Shown in pieces: positions 31,961 through 43,429 of a stretch of DNA of 64,000 nucleotides. Source of the DNA: Kalmusia sp. IMI 367209 (lineage: Eukaryota > Ascomycota > Dothideomycetes > Pleosporales > Didymosphaeriaceae); contig JAPEUQ010000020.1 of assembly GCA_027946365.1 (NCBI GenBank), positions 186,001 to 250,000 of the forward strand, in the 5' to 3' direction. Below the pieces are notes generated by a model. It worked only from the letters and a program-made list of their open reading frames with translations. It had not been told where the DNA came from and made no database searches. Made by a program: the position numbers and the translations under genes. The first letter of the stretch is position 1. Each line of letters opens with the position of its first letter.

Positions 31961-34480
31961 ACACACACACACACCATGCAGTCAACGACAAAAGGAGAAA
32001 GCAATAGAGGGACGTGTGTGTATGTGTATGGCTCGATCTTGTTGAGCCGGTCAGCATTGTGCCGGAATTCTTCTTCAATATGCGCGAGAGCGCTGGCCAA
32101 GGCGGGGAGAGGCACCCGGGGAGGGGGTGGGCGCATTTTTCGCGACGCAACAAAGTCGCGGCGGAGCCGTGAACATGGTTCCCGCGCAATGCAGCGTGCG
32201 CAGGTATCAACAGGGTTGTTTTTGTGGCGGAGATCATGGCCGCGTCTTTGGATGAAAGATTGATGCGCCGGTCAATGACGAGCCGGTCCGTGAAGGGTCT
32301 AGCACACGTGGCTAATCTCGTCTCGGCTAGAACACGGGGCCCCACGCGAACCCTGAGAGACCCTGAACCGGCGACCAACAAAAAAAAACTCGGAGATGCT
32401 CGGCGCGAGGGCGGCCAGGCAGCATAATGGGCGTAGGAATAAACGAAAGAGGACTGTTGCCCGATGCCAGCGATGCCCCGGTCAGTAATGCGCCGGTCAG
32501 TGACGAGCCGGTCCGTAAAGGGCCTTATCTCCTCTCGGCTAAAACACGAGGGTCCCCCATCACCAACTACAGGGGGGACTCATGTGCCCCTCATGTCCTC
32601 TCATACAATTGTTGGTGGCGTTGACAAGGGGGAAGAGGGGGGGGTCCCAGCTCGTTACATCGCCAACGCTCCGGTGATAGGGGCTGCGTTCTACAGACCA
32701 GTCCGGAACAGTTCCACTACACCCTCCCACGCCACTGCCCCGCCAAGCGTCTTAGACGTTTATTCTTGATTTTGGGCGCCGCCTGCAGCGTGATTGGAGC
32801 GCCGCCTACAGCCTGTTTGGAGCGACGCCTGTCTCAAGTTACGTGTGGCCTCGCGTACGAGCTGAAAGGCGACGATGCAGAATCAATCACAGGAAAAATA
32901 AGGCAGCGAGGCAGGCACGGATATGGGGAGCTAGTGACGCGCAGCCGGTGATGCGCAGCCGGTAATGGGGGGGAGGCGTGGTGTTGTTGGACTGTTCCGG
33001 ACCAAGTATGTGCCGCTACCCCCCATCAGCAACTATCCATATCCCATCAACGTATGCTACATCGCCGCCCACGCCACTGCCCCGCTGAGCATGTCCGAGT
33101 TGTTTTTTGATTATGGGCGCCGCCTGCAGCCTGTTCAGAGCGCGGCCTGCAGCCTCTTTGGGGCGCCCCTCAAGGAGCGTGTACGAGCCGAAAGGCGACG
33201 AGGCACAACCGATCACTAATGCACATCACCGGCTGCGCGTCACCGGTGAAGGGGGGAGGCGTAGTATTATGGGACTGTTCCAAGCTAGAACTCTCGCAAG
33301 CGGGCTTAGTTAACGCACTATTCCCGGGACAGTCATACAACACCACGCCCCCCATCACCAACTACATCACCAACTGCATCACCAACTGCCTATATGCGTT
33401 GATACATGCTGCATCGCCGCCCACGCCACTGGCACACCGAGCATCTCCGAGGCTTTTTCTTGATTTTGGCGCCGCCTGCAGCCTCTTTGGAGCGACGCCT
33501 GCAGCCTCTTTGGGGCACCCCTAAAGGTGCGTAGGGCCTCGTGTACGCGCCGCCTACGCCACTGGCACACCGAGCATCTCCGAGTTTTTTTTTTGTTGGT
33601 CGCCGTCTGCAGCCTGTTTGAGGCGCCGCCTGTCTGCCGCCTGTTTGCGCCGCCCGCCTGCAGCCTGTTTGGAGCGACGCCTGCAGCCTGTCTCAAGTTG
33701 CGTGGGGCCTCGCGTACGAGCTGAAAGGCGACGAAGCCAAGGGGGACTCATGTGCGGGCTGCCCCCCACATCGCGGGCCGTTCTCAAGCTTTTTCTCCCA
33801 TTCTTGGTGGCGTTGACAGGGGGCCAGCCCGTTCATGGGTTCCCCTTGTATAGACAGCCGGTGATGCGCAGCCGGTGACGGGGGGAGACGTGGTGTGGTG
33901 GGACTGTTCTGGGACTGGTCTGTAGACACTCTCTCAAGCGGGTGCCCCCCATCACCAACTGCATCACGGACTGCATCACCAACTGCCTATTCCGTCGATT
34001 CATACTGCAGCGCCGCCTACGCCACTGGCACACCGAGCATCTCCGAGGTTTTTTTTTGTTGGGCGCCGTCTGCAGCCTGTTTGAGGCGCCGCCTGCAGCC
34101 TGTTTGGGGCGCCCCTCGAGCTGAAAGGTGACGAAGCAAAACGGATCACTAATCATCAAGGAAAAAGAAAAAACGGCGATGCAGCATGGATCGACGGATT
34201 TGGATAGCCCGGTGATGCGCAGCCGGTGATGGACCGGTGTCTATAGACCAATCCCGAACAGTCCCTCCCACGCCACTACCCCGCCGAGCATCTCCGCGTT
34301 TTTTTTTTTTTGTTGGTCGCCGCATGCAGCCTGTTTGGGGCGTGTACGGGCTGGAAGGCGACGAAGCAAAACGATCACTGATCATCAAAGAAAAAGGATA
34401 GCCGGTGATGCGCAGCCGGTTCAAAGCTAGAACTTTCTCGAGCGGGCTTAGTGGCACAGTTCTACAACACCACGCCCCCA

Positions 34481-34540
34481 TCACCAACTGCATCACCAAC
34501 TGCATCACCAACTGCATCACCAACTGCATCACCAACTGCC
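34481..34540. repeat. 12-bp tandem repeat within a fold-back unit
   Basis: CATCACCAACTG repeated five times. The same motif is present once to three times in sister units at 33350 and 33950, so it expanded locally. Confidence 0.9.
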
Positions 34541-37500
34541 TATTCCGTCGATTCATACTGCAGCGCCGCCCACGCCGCTGCCTCACCGAGCTTCTCCGAG
34601 GGTTTTTTTCTTGTTGAGCGCCGTCTGCAGCCTGTTTGGAGCGCCGTCTGCAGCCTGTTTCGGGCGCCGCCTGCAGCCTGTTTTGCGTGGAGCCTCGTGA
34701 ACGAGCTGAAAGGCGACGAAGCAAAACCGATCACTAATCATCAAGAAAAAGAAAACGGCGATGCAGCATGGATTGACGGTAGCCAGTGATAGACGGAGGC
34801 GTAGTGTTGTTAGGACTGCGTGCATGCAGCCCTTCTACCGGTAGCTTAGACCGGTGTCTACAGACCAGTCCGGAACAGTCCCACTACACCCTCTCCCGCC
34901 CAGCATGGATTGACCGATATGATCAGCCAGTGATAGGGGGAGGCGTAGTGTTGTTGGGACTGCGTGCATGCACAGCACTTCTGCCGGTAGCTTGGACCGG
35001 TGTCCACAGACCAGTCCGGAACAGTCCCACTACACCCCTCCCCCATCACCAGCTGCCTATTCCGTCGATTCATGCTGCATCGCCGTCCATGCCACTGCCC
35101 CGCCGGGCATCTCCGAGTTGTTTGGGGCGTGTACGAGCTGAAAGGCGACGAAGCAAAACCGATCACCAGTCCGGTACAGTCCCACTACACCCCTTCACCC
35201 CATCACTCTTATGAGCTGTGCTTGGAGCGCAAGGGCCTCCACAAGGGTCCTTGCGACCCCTACCCCCTGCTAGCTTATGGGCAAGAGTTTACGGTATCCA
35301 TGCTGCATCGCCGCCTACGCTACTGCGCCCCTCAAGGTTTTGCGTGGGGCTTCGTGTACGAGCCGAAAAGGCAACGAGGCAAAACCAATCACTACATCAC
35401 CGCCCTTATCACTGTCCATGCAGCTGGTGATGACGTGCAGCGTTTATGTTCTTCGCTGCGGTATGGGTCCTAGGCTGACACTTGTCGCAATCTACTATGG
35501 CACCCAACCAATGCATGCCACGCCGAACAACACCACCGCTCACCGGCTGCCCATCACCGGCTGCCCATATCCGTCGTTCCATGCTGCATGCCCCGCCGAG
35601 CATCTCCGAAATTTTTTTGAATCTTGAATGGCTGTCTGCAGCTTGCATGCCCCCCGAGCATCTCCGTCTGCACCCTGTTCAGGGTCCCTCAGGGTTCGCG
35701 TGGGGCCCCGCGTGCTAGCCGAGAGGAGATTAGCGACGTGAGGCAAGACCCTTCACGGACCGGCTCGTCACTGACCGGCGGCGCATCGACTGACATCAGG
35801 CAGCAGTCCTCTTTCGTCCATTCCTAAGTCCATCATGCTGCATGGCCGCCCTCGCAACTGCCCCGCTGAGCATCTCCGAAGTTTTGTCTGCAGCCTGGAG
35901 AGCGGTGTTGTGGGAGTACTAGTCCCGGAACAGTCCCATTACCACCCCCCTTCACCAACTGCCCATCACCGGCTGTGTGTCACCGGCTGCGCGTCACCGG
36001 ATGCCTATCCGTGAATCAACCCTACATCGCTGCCTTCTTTTGTCAGTGTGATTGGTTTTGCATCGTCGCCTTTCGGCTCGTACACGAGGCCCCACGCAAC
36101 TTGAGGGACCCCAAACAGGCTGCAGGCGGCGCTCCAAACACGCTGCAGACGGCGCTCAACAAAAAGAACCTTGGAGATGCTCGGCGGGGCAGTGGCGTGG
36201 GCGGCGATGCAGCATGGGTTGACAGGATATGGGGAATTGGTGATTGTGGGGGAATAGTCCCATCACCGGCTGCGCGTCACCGGCAGCCTCTATCCGTCAA
36301 TCGATCCTGCCTCGCTGCCTTCTTTTCTCTGTGTGATTGGCTGAGGGACCCCAAATAAAGTGACAAGGGCGGCTATGCAGCATGGGTTGCTAGGATATGG
36401 GGGGGAACGGTTACCGGCTGCGCGTCACCGGCTGCCTCTATCCGTAAATTCATCCTGCCTCGCTGCCTTCTTTTATTTTCGGCTCGTGCGCGAGGCCCCA
36501 CGCAACTTGAGGGACCCGGAACTGGCTGCAGGTAGCGTCCAACAAGAAAAGACTCGGAGATGCTTAGTGGGGTAGTGACAAGGGTGACTATGCAGCATGG
36601 AGGGGGAGTCCCAGAACAGTCCCACAATACCACCATTACCGGCTCGGCTCGTACGCGAGGCCCCATGCACGCAACTTAAGGGACCCCAAACAGGCTGTAG
36701 GGGGCGCCCAATAAAAAAAAACTCGGAGACGCTTAGTGGGGTAGTGACAAGGGAGTCCATGCAGCATATATTACTAGGATATGGGTAGTTTGTGATGGGG
36801 GGGGAGCGGTGTTGTGACCCGGAACAGTCTCACAATACCACGCCCCATGTACGTTACCGGCTACGCGTCACCGGCTGCCTCTATTCATCAATCAATCCTG
36901 GCTTGTGTGATTGGTATTCGGCTCGTACGCGAGGCACCACCAACAGGCTGTAGGGGGCGCCCAACAAAAAAAGACTCGGAGACGCTTGTTAAGTTAGTGA
37001 CAAGGGCTGCCATGCAGCATGTATTGACGGGATATGGGTAATTGGTGATTGGAGGGGGGGGGGAAACAGTCCAACAACACTACCCCCATTCACCGACTGC
37101 CTATCACCAAACTGCCCATCACCAACTGCCCATCACCGGCTGCGCATCACCGGCTGCCGTCAATCAATCCGGCCTCGCTGCCTTCTTTTTTTTCGTGTGA
37201 TTATCGGCACGTACGCGAGGCACCACGCAACTTGAGGGGCGCCCAAGGCTGCAGGCGGCGTCCAACAACAACCCGGAGATGCTCGGCGGGGTAGTGCCAA
37301 GGGCCGCGATGCAGGATTCACCGGACATGGGTAATTGGTCAGGATATGGGTAGTTGGTGATTGGGGGGGGGGTAACAGTCCAACAACACCACCCCCCCAC
37401 CACGAACTGCCCCATCACCAACTGCCCATCACCAGCTGCGCGTCACCGGCTGCCCATGCCTTCTTTTTTTCCGTGTGATTATTGCCTTTCGGCTCGTACG

Positions 37501-38442
37501 CGAGGCACACGCAACTTGAGGGGCGCCCAAGGCTGCAGGCGGCGTCCAACAACAACAACCCGGAGATACTCGGTGGGGTAGTGACAAGGGCGACGATGCA
37601 GCATGGATTGACCGGATTTAGGCAGCCGGTGATGCGCAACCGGTGATGCGCAGCCAGTGAAGGGGGGAGGAAGCGGTGGTGTCATTCGGCGTCGCACGAA
37701 TTGGTTGGGCGCCATAGCAGATTGCGACAAAGTGTCAGCCCACCGCAGGACCACAGCGAAGAACATAACCGCTGCACGACATCGCCGGCCGTCCAAATCC
37801 GTCCCATCCGTGCTGCATCGGCACTGCCCCACCGAGCATCTCCGGGTTTTTTTTTCAATTGTTGAGCTGCCGCCTGCATCCTGTTTGGACCCTGTTTGGA
37901 CCCCTCAAAAGTTCGCGTGGGGCCGCCGTGTTCTAGCCGGGAGGAGATTAGCCACGTGTGCTAGCCGAAAGGAGATAAGATCTATCACGAACCGGCTCAT
38001 CACTGACCGGCGCGTGGCTGACCGGCGCTTACTGACTTCGGGAAGCAGTCCTCTTTTGTGCATTCCTAGCCATCTTGCTGCCTCGTCGCCCTCGCTCCCT
38101 GGTTTTTTTCAAATTTTGTTGAGCGCCGCCTGCAGCCTGTTTGGGGTCCCTTCAAGGTTCGCGCGTGGGGCCCCATGTTCTAGCCAAAAGGAGATAAGAC
38201 CCTTTACGGACCGGCTCGTCGCTGTCCGGCGCATTACTGACCGGCGCATCACTGGCAGCAGTCTTCTTTCGTTTATTCTTACATCCATCTTACTGCCTCG
38301 CCGCCCTCGCCGCTACCCCTACTGAGCATCTCCGGGTTTTTTTTCATTTGTTGGGCGCCGCCTGCAGCCTGTTCGGGGATGTACGAGCCGAAGGAGCCAA
38401 TGCAAAACCGAGCACTTATCACACGAAAAAAAAAAACGAAAG

Positions 38443-38646
38443 CGGCGATGCGGCAGGGATTGCGGCAGTTGGTGATGGGGGTGGGGTGGTGTTGTGGGAG
38501 TGTTCGGGAGCCGTCTGTCGACACTAGTTTCACGCTAAACTCCTTGGAGAGGCTTAGAGTGAAACATGTGTCGACAGACGGCTCCGGAACACTCACAACA
38601 CCACCCCACCCCCATCACCAACTGCCGCAATCCCTGCCGCATCGCC
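38443..38646. repeat. Long near-perfect inverted repeat (hairpin) A
   Basis: Left arm about 38443-38538 begins CGGCGATGCGGCAGGGATTG. Right arm about 38552-38646 ends with its complement, CTGCCGCATCGCC. The arms match over some 95 bp apart from a few mismatches, with a loop of about a dozen bases around CTCCTTGGAGAGG. This is the most complete fold-back unit of the first half. Confidence 0.9.
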
Positions 38647-38794
38647 AAGCTTCTCCATGCGCAAGCTGTTTGGCCAGAGATAAGGGCGGTCGTCCAGCGC
38701 CGTGCCGGAACAGGCAGCTGGTGATGTGAGGGGGGGGAGCATCGGTCGATCTCGAAAAAGTCTGCGCGGCTGAAGTGCGACACCACGCCTCCCC

Positions 38795-39165
38795 CTCACC
38801 TGCACCACCGCCCTCACCGCTGCCTCGCTGCCTCGCTGCCCGGCTGCCCTCCTCGCTGTTCTCCTCGCTGCTCTCCTCGCGCCGCCTCGCTGCCTCGCTG
38901 CCTCGCTGCCCTCTCCTCGCTGCCCGGCTGCCCTCCTCGCTGCCTCGCTGCCCTTCTCGCGCCGCCTCGCTGTCCTCCTTGCGCCGCCTCGCGCTGCCTC
39001 GCTGCTCTCCTCGCGCTGCCTCGCTGCCTGCCTCGCTGTCCTCCTCGCGCCGCCTCGCTGCCTGCCTCGCTGTCCTCCTCGCGCCGCCTTGCTGTCCTCC
39101 TCGCTGCTCTCCTTGCGCTGCCTCGCTGCTCTCCTTGCGCTGCCTCGCTGCTCTCCTCGCTGCAA
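38795..39165. repeat. Low-complexity CTCGCTG-rich tract
   Basis: Repeats of CCTCGCTGCC, TCCTCGCTG and CTCCTCGCGCCG over 370 bp. The long minus-strand frame here (38593-39345) is Arg/Ala/Gln/Glu low complexity and reads straight out of the repeat, so I do not annotate a protein. Confidence 0.85.
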
Positions 39166-39224
39166 GTCACATAAATCCCAGTGTTGCCAATACCAAATCG
39201 TGATTGAAGATACGTACGAGATCG

Positions 39225-39620
39225 TTAAGTCGTTAACCTGGGAGCCTTCTCCCTTGTCCAAGCAACATGAAAGACATTGCGCGCGCTCCCACCCGCGCTG
39301 TAGCCGATCGCAAGTCGTGAATTCGTCACCCTGAGTCGTTGCCAAAGAAAGACAAAACCGAGAATCCCGCGCACTCTCACCCGTGTTGTAGCTGAGCGTG
39401 GGTCGTCAAGCTTCAGTCGAAGCAACACGATATTGCGCGCGCTCCCACCCGTGTTGTCAATCTGTCAACCTTTTTCCTTGCCAAAGAAAAACAAGACCGA
39501 ACGCCCGCGCCCTCTCGCCCGTGTCGTAGCCCATCGCAAGTAGTTCAATCTGTCATCTTGTTCCCTTGCCAAAGAAAAACAATACCGAACGCCCGCGCCC
39601 TCAGAAAGCCAACTCCAAAC
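39225..39620. repeat. Tandem repeat of 89-140 bp, four partial copies
   Basis: TTGCCAAAGAAAGACAAAAC, CGCGCGCTCCCACCCGTGTT and GTAGCCGATCGCAAGTCGT recur at about 39240, 39340, 39480 and 39570. It ends about 100 bp downstream of the transcription factor's stop codon. Confidence 0.75.
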
Positions 39621-39721
39621 ATACTCAGCAGGTAGAAAGTCGCATCGCTGGAAGCTGTTAGCTACCTCGGCCCGGCGCGCTTGTTGTAGAACTGACTCAC
39701 CGGCATCTTCTAGGTCCCCTA

Positions 39722-42700
39722 CTATTCAAATCCGATCCATTCCTTAATACCAGCTATCATGGACGTATACCAATCGGACGCGCAGCGTTGCGGTGGGGGA
39801 GTCCACTTGCTGCGCCGTTCGTCTAGAGGGTAGAAGCTGAACAGCTGGTGTGCTTCTAGGTCCTCTGGATCACGCTTTACTGGCTTTGGTGCAACTGCGG
39901 GTTGACCCTGGGCTCCCTGCTCCGAGCCTACTTGGGTGCCATTGTTGTTGCCTGGTGGTGCTACTGCGGGTTGACCCTGGACTCCCTGCTGCGAGCCTAC
40001 TTGGGTGCCATCGCGATTGCTTGGTGGTATACCTGCGGGTTGAGCGCTATTGTAATTGTGATTGACTGGTGGCGCAACTGCGGGTTGAGTGCCATTATGA
40101 TTGTAATTGCCTGGTGGCGCAACTGCGGATTGAACATAGGCTCCCTGATGGTAATTGCTTGATGGTGCAACTGCGGGTTGACCGCCATTGTAATAGGCTC
40201 CCTGCTCTGAGCCTACTTGGGTGCCATTGTAATTGTAGTTGCCTGGTGGTGCAACTGCAGGTTGACCACCATTGTAGTAGTTTGGTGATGCAACTGCGTG
40301 TTGACCATAGCTTGGTGGTGCAACTGTGTGTTGACCTTCATTGTAGTGACCTGGTGGTGCAACCGTGGGTTGACCACCGTTGTAATGGCTTGGTGATGCA
40401 ATTGCGTGTTGACCATAGACTCTCTGCTCCAAGCCTACTTGGGTGCCATTGTAATTGTAGTTGCATGGTGTTGCAACTGCAGGTTGACCTCCATTGTGAT
40501 AGCTTGGTGGTGCAACTGCGTGTTGACCACCATTGTAATAGTTTGGTGGTGTAACTGCAGGTTGAACATAGGGTCCCTGATTGTAATTGCTTGGTGGTGC
40601 AACCGCGGGTTGGACATAGGCTCCCTGATTGTGATTGCTCGGTGGTGCAATTGCGAGTTGTCTATAGCGTGTCTGATCGTGATTGCTTGGTGATGCAACT
40701 GCGGGTTGACTATGGGCGGTGCTATTGACATTGCTTGGCGGCGCAACTGCGCGTCGACGACGACGACGAGGGCCTACCTGCTTTGAGCGTCGTCGGGTGC
40801 CCTTGCCATTGCTTGGTGGTGGGTCTTCGGGTTGCTCGAGGGCTTCATCCTCGGAGCCTTCTTCGATTCCATCAAAATATATAGAGACCTTCAATCTCTT
40901 GTCAAGGCACACTACGCACGCCTGCCTCTCACTGGGATCGGTAGTGGGAGAGCTAGAGCTGCTTGCGGCGTTGGTTCCGCCGGTGGGTGTTGCCGCGGAT
41001 TCCTGAACCTCTTGGATCTCCTTGTGCAAGGTACGGATGGCCTTACACCAAGGGCGTCCCTGGGAGGCAGAGCTTTGCATTTTGTGTAAGATTGCATATC
41101 CCTGGCAGAATCTTTCATAAGGACAGCAAAATACAGGCTCACTGCTTGGTCCATTGCTCAAGGAGCTGTCGTGGTCCATGTTGGGAGACCTGCTTTTCCC
41201 ATTGGTCAGGATGCCTTCGTGGTCCATGTTGGGATAGAAGATCGACCACATTGCTATGCCATGTCAGTTTGTGCTTCATACTCGTCTCTACAGGAATCCC
41301 CGGACTTACTGGTGTGGACGACAATGTACATGACAAACGTCGTAAAGGGTGATCCGATCGGCACGTTAAGATCTTTACAAGCAAAGTTCAGGTCAAAAAT
41401 GCCCTTTACGGCCTTGAAGCATTTGCTTGCAGAGTCCTTCCAGAATGTAGGAGGAGCGTCTAGGTATTGATCGAGATTGGGCCCGTCGGTGGGTCCTTCG
41501 GGTCCTGATTTCGGATCAGGGAGATAGGACAACCAGTCTCGCTGCAGTGCGATCTCGCACAAAGCAAGAGCCGAGTGCAGTTGGACATATGACGCTATAG
41601 TGTTATGAGTGATGTGAATATCTGTATTGACAGCGTCCAGTATGAGGACAGGTGGGAGCTTGTTCGTGAGGTCTGTCAGCCTCTCATTGAGCTTGTAGTA
41701 GGTCATGCCGCCTGCCTCCCCTTGTTCCCACGGGGCTGTCTCCTCGTTTCTGGAAGGATTAGCGGTGACTCAAGGCATCAAGGGCGGAACCAACCTCCGG
41801 GTGGTATTGCACACCCAATCCAGGACATCTTGCTGAAGATCCAAAGCCTTGAGGAACCATACCAAATGATTCACGGAAGTGTCATCGTCCCACTCGACGC
41901 TCTCTGCTGCGTCATCCGAAGCGGCCTCATTCGAAATGGATCGAGTATGTTTGGCCCGTCGAGCACGGAACGCCTCTGGGGTTTCCCGCAACATCATCGT
42001 CTTGGTCTGGTACCCGTGATAGAAATCTTCTTCGGCGCATGGTAGCTGGACCAGCGTTTCTTCGATGCAAATCCGATGGGGTCGGATACCACCGCTAGTG
42101 TATTGATCCATGATGTAACAGCTCCAAAATGTACGACGCTTCCTTTCGTTCAGGATTGCAAGCGCCTCCCCTGTTGGTGTGGCACGCTCAACAGCCTCAA
42201 GAGACTTCTGAGCAAAAGGCCCAATCTTGAAAGGTCGGTCGTCGAGGCCGGCGTCGCGATGGCAGCGAAGCAGCTGCATGCAAGTGATTGCGTGTCCAAC
42301 GATGAAGTAACTCTTGTTACCCTGTTTAAGACCATGTGCAATATAGCCGAGCCTACAGAGCATTGTTAATACCCGCGTGTAGCTATGAGAGGGGATGGGG
42401 ATAAGGAGCTTACATGAGCAGCGCCTGTGTGACCTCCAAGTTGGGGATGCCATCTCGAAGCATCTGAGTGATACGAGACTCTGCAGCGCCGGCATACCAT
42501 TGACAGGCTTGCGGCGGAGTGTAGGGGGTCAGAAGAGCTGAAATTGGTTCGTGGCAAGGCACCGCGAGGGCCATGAAGGCGAGGAGAAGCGGGTTACGAG
42601 AAGGAGCCAGGAGGTACACGTCGTTCTCCAGTAGCATTGTAAAAAAGGTAGGTTCGTGTAGGAATGAAAGATCGGTACCGTAGCGGTATTCGAAAACGGT

Positions 42701-43057
42701 CAATAGCTCCTCCAGCATCTGTGCGGTGAGCAATTGAGGCCTGAAGCATGGCCTTTCAGAGTTAGGAGAAGGGGGCTGTTCCGGGAGAAGGGGGTCGCCA
42801 TCTCTCTTGCGTTTTCTGGTGTCATATATGGCTACTTTAACCTCAGCGTCAATTGGCCATATACAGCCCTCTGGGTTTCTATAACAAGTCTTGCAGGGCA
42901 TATGGATGCCGTCGTTGTGGCACTTTGTTTTCATGCGGCGACACGGCTTGCACGCGATGAACGAGCGCGTGCGACTAGCAGGTTCAGCAGCCGCAGTTTC
43001 GGCATCTTCAGGTGGCAGCCCAGGCAATCTGGCAACCCAGCCCTGAACGATACTCAT
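39722..43057 (-). CDS. Zn(II)2Cys6 fungal-specific transcription factor, 4 exons, 1057 aa
   Basis: Exons 43057-42414, 42352-41795, 41749-41310 and 41253-39722, with introns of 61, 45 and 56 bp bearing GTAAGC, GTTGGT and GTAAGT donors and clear branch sites (TTAAC, CTAAT, CTGAC). All junctions close in frame. A binuclear zinc cluster is at residues 36-65 (Cys 36, 39, 46, 55, 58, 65; spacing C-x2-C-x6-C-x8-C-x2-C-x6-C) with basic residues RRMKTK. The middle region matches the fungal-specific regulatory domain: VTQALLMLGYIAHG, YFIVGHAITCMQLLRCHRDA, and KRRTFWSCYIMDQYTSGG around residues 205-300. Such proteins bind DNA in the nucleus. The last 330 residues are an unusual Asn/Gln/Pro/Gly repeat domain (units like GGQPAVAPPSNYN) ending in a unique tail with EWIGFE. 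The GTTGGT donor is the weakest splice call. Target genes are unknown, and fold-back repeats flank the gene on both sides. Confidence 0.88.
39895..40740 (-). repeat. Coding minisatellite of about 30-60 bp units in the transcription factor
   Basis: Plus-strand reading: TGGTGGTGCAACTGCGGGTT, GACCACCATTGTAATAG and TTGGGTGCCATTGTAATTG modules alternate. They encode QPAVAPPSNYN and NGTQVGSEQG units, some twenty copies, always in frame. Confidence 0.85.
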
Positions 43058-43089
43058 CGTTGGAAGCGTGCAATGGCTCCGAAGGGGGG

Positions 43090-43235
43090 GGGGAAGAAGT
43101 AGAAGAGGAAGAAGTGATAGAAGGGGAAGAAGTGGTAGAAGTTGTAGAAGTGATAGAAGTGATAGAAGTGGTAGAAGTGGTAGAAGTGGTAGAAGGGGAT
43201 GAGGTGGTAGAAGGGAAGAAGTGGCAGAAGGGAGG
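43090..43235. repeat. Purine-rich microsatellite in the transcription factor promoter
   Basis: GAAGTGGTAGAAGTGATAGA-type runs 30-180 bp upstream of the start codon. On the sense (minus) strand of the gene this is a long pyrimidine tract, as often found in fungal promoters, here expanded. Confidence 0.75.
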
Positions 43236-43429
43236 ATGTAGAAAAGGGAACGGGTGGGATGATGCACTGCCAGCAACCCGCCTTGATATGGCTGCCAGCA
43301 TCCCCGCCTCGATATGCGCCTTGATATGGGAATTCTGGCCAAGCCGTCCTGTTTCTGCTGTGGAACATGGATAACTCGGAAAGGTGGTATATCCCAAATG
43401 GGCGGCAGACGGGGCGACAGACGGTGGAT

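Larger units (their letters stand above)
32240..38650. repeat. Array of related fold-back (inverted-repeat) elements, first half
   Basis: About 6.4 kb of mosaic copies of one family. A typical unit has a left part GGCGATGCAGCATGGATTGA, CGGATATGGGCAGTTGGTGA and a G-rich TGGGGGGAGGCGTGGTGTTG; then GGGACTGTTCCGGGACTGG; a short core; and the same parts as reverse complement (CATCACCAACTGCCCATATC, CATGCTGCATCGCCGCC). An asymmetric tail follows: CCGAGCATCTCCGAG, a T run of 7-12, TTGGGCGCCGCCTGCAGCCT, GTTTGGGG, CGCGTACGAGCCGAAAGGCG and ACGAAGCAAAACCGATCAC. Units occur in both orientations, many truncated. I find no open frame that persists between copies, and no gene inside. Confidence 0.85.

Noticed and set aside
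32240..38650. SINE-type retroelements because of the T/A runs
   Set aside because: I could not find tRNA-like A and B boxes, and the inverted arms fit a fold-back element better; the T run lies inside the unit, not at its end.
38593..39345. 250-codon minus frame as an Arg/Ala-rich protein
   Set aside because: It is a direct reading of the CTCGCTG low-complexity tract and part of hairpin A.
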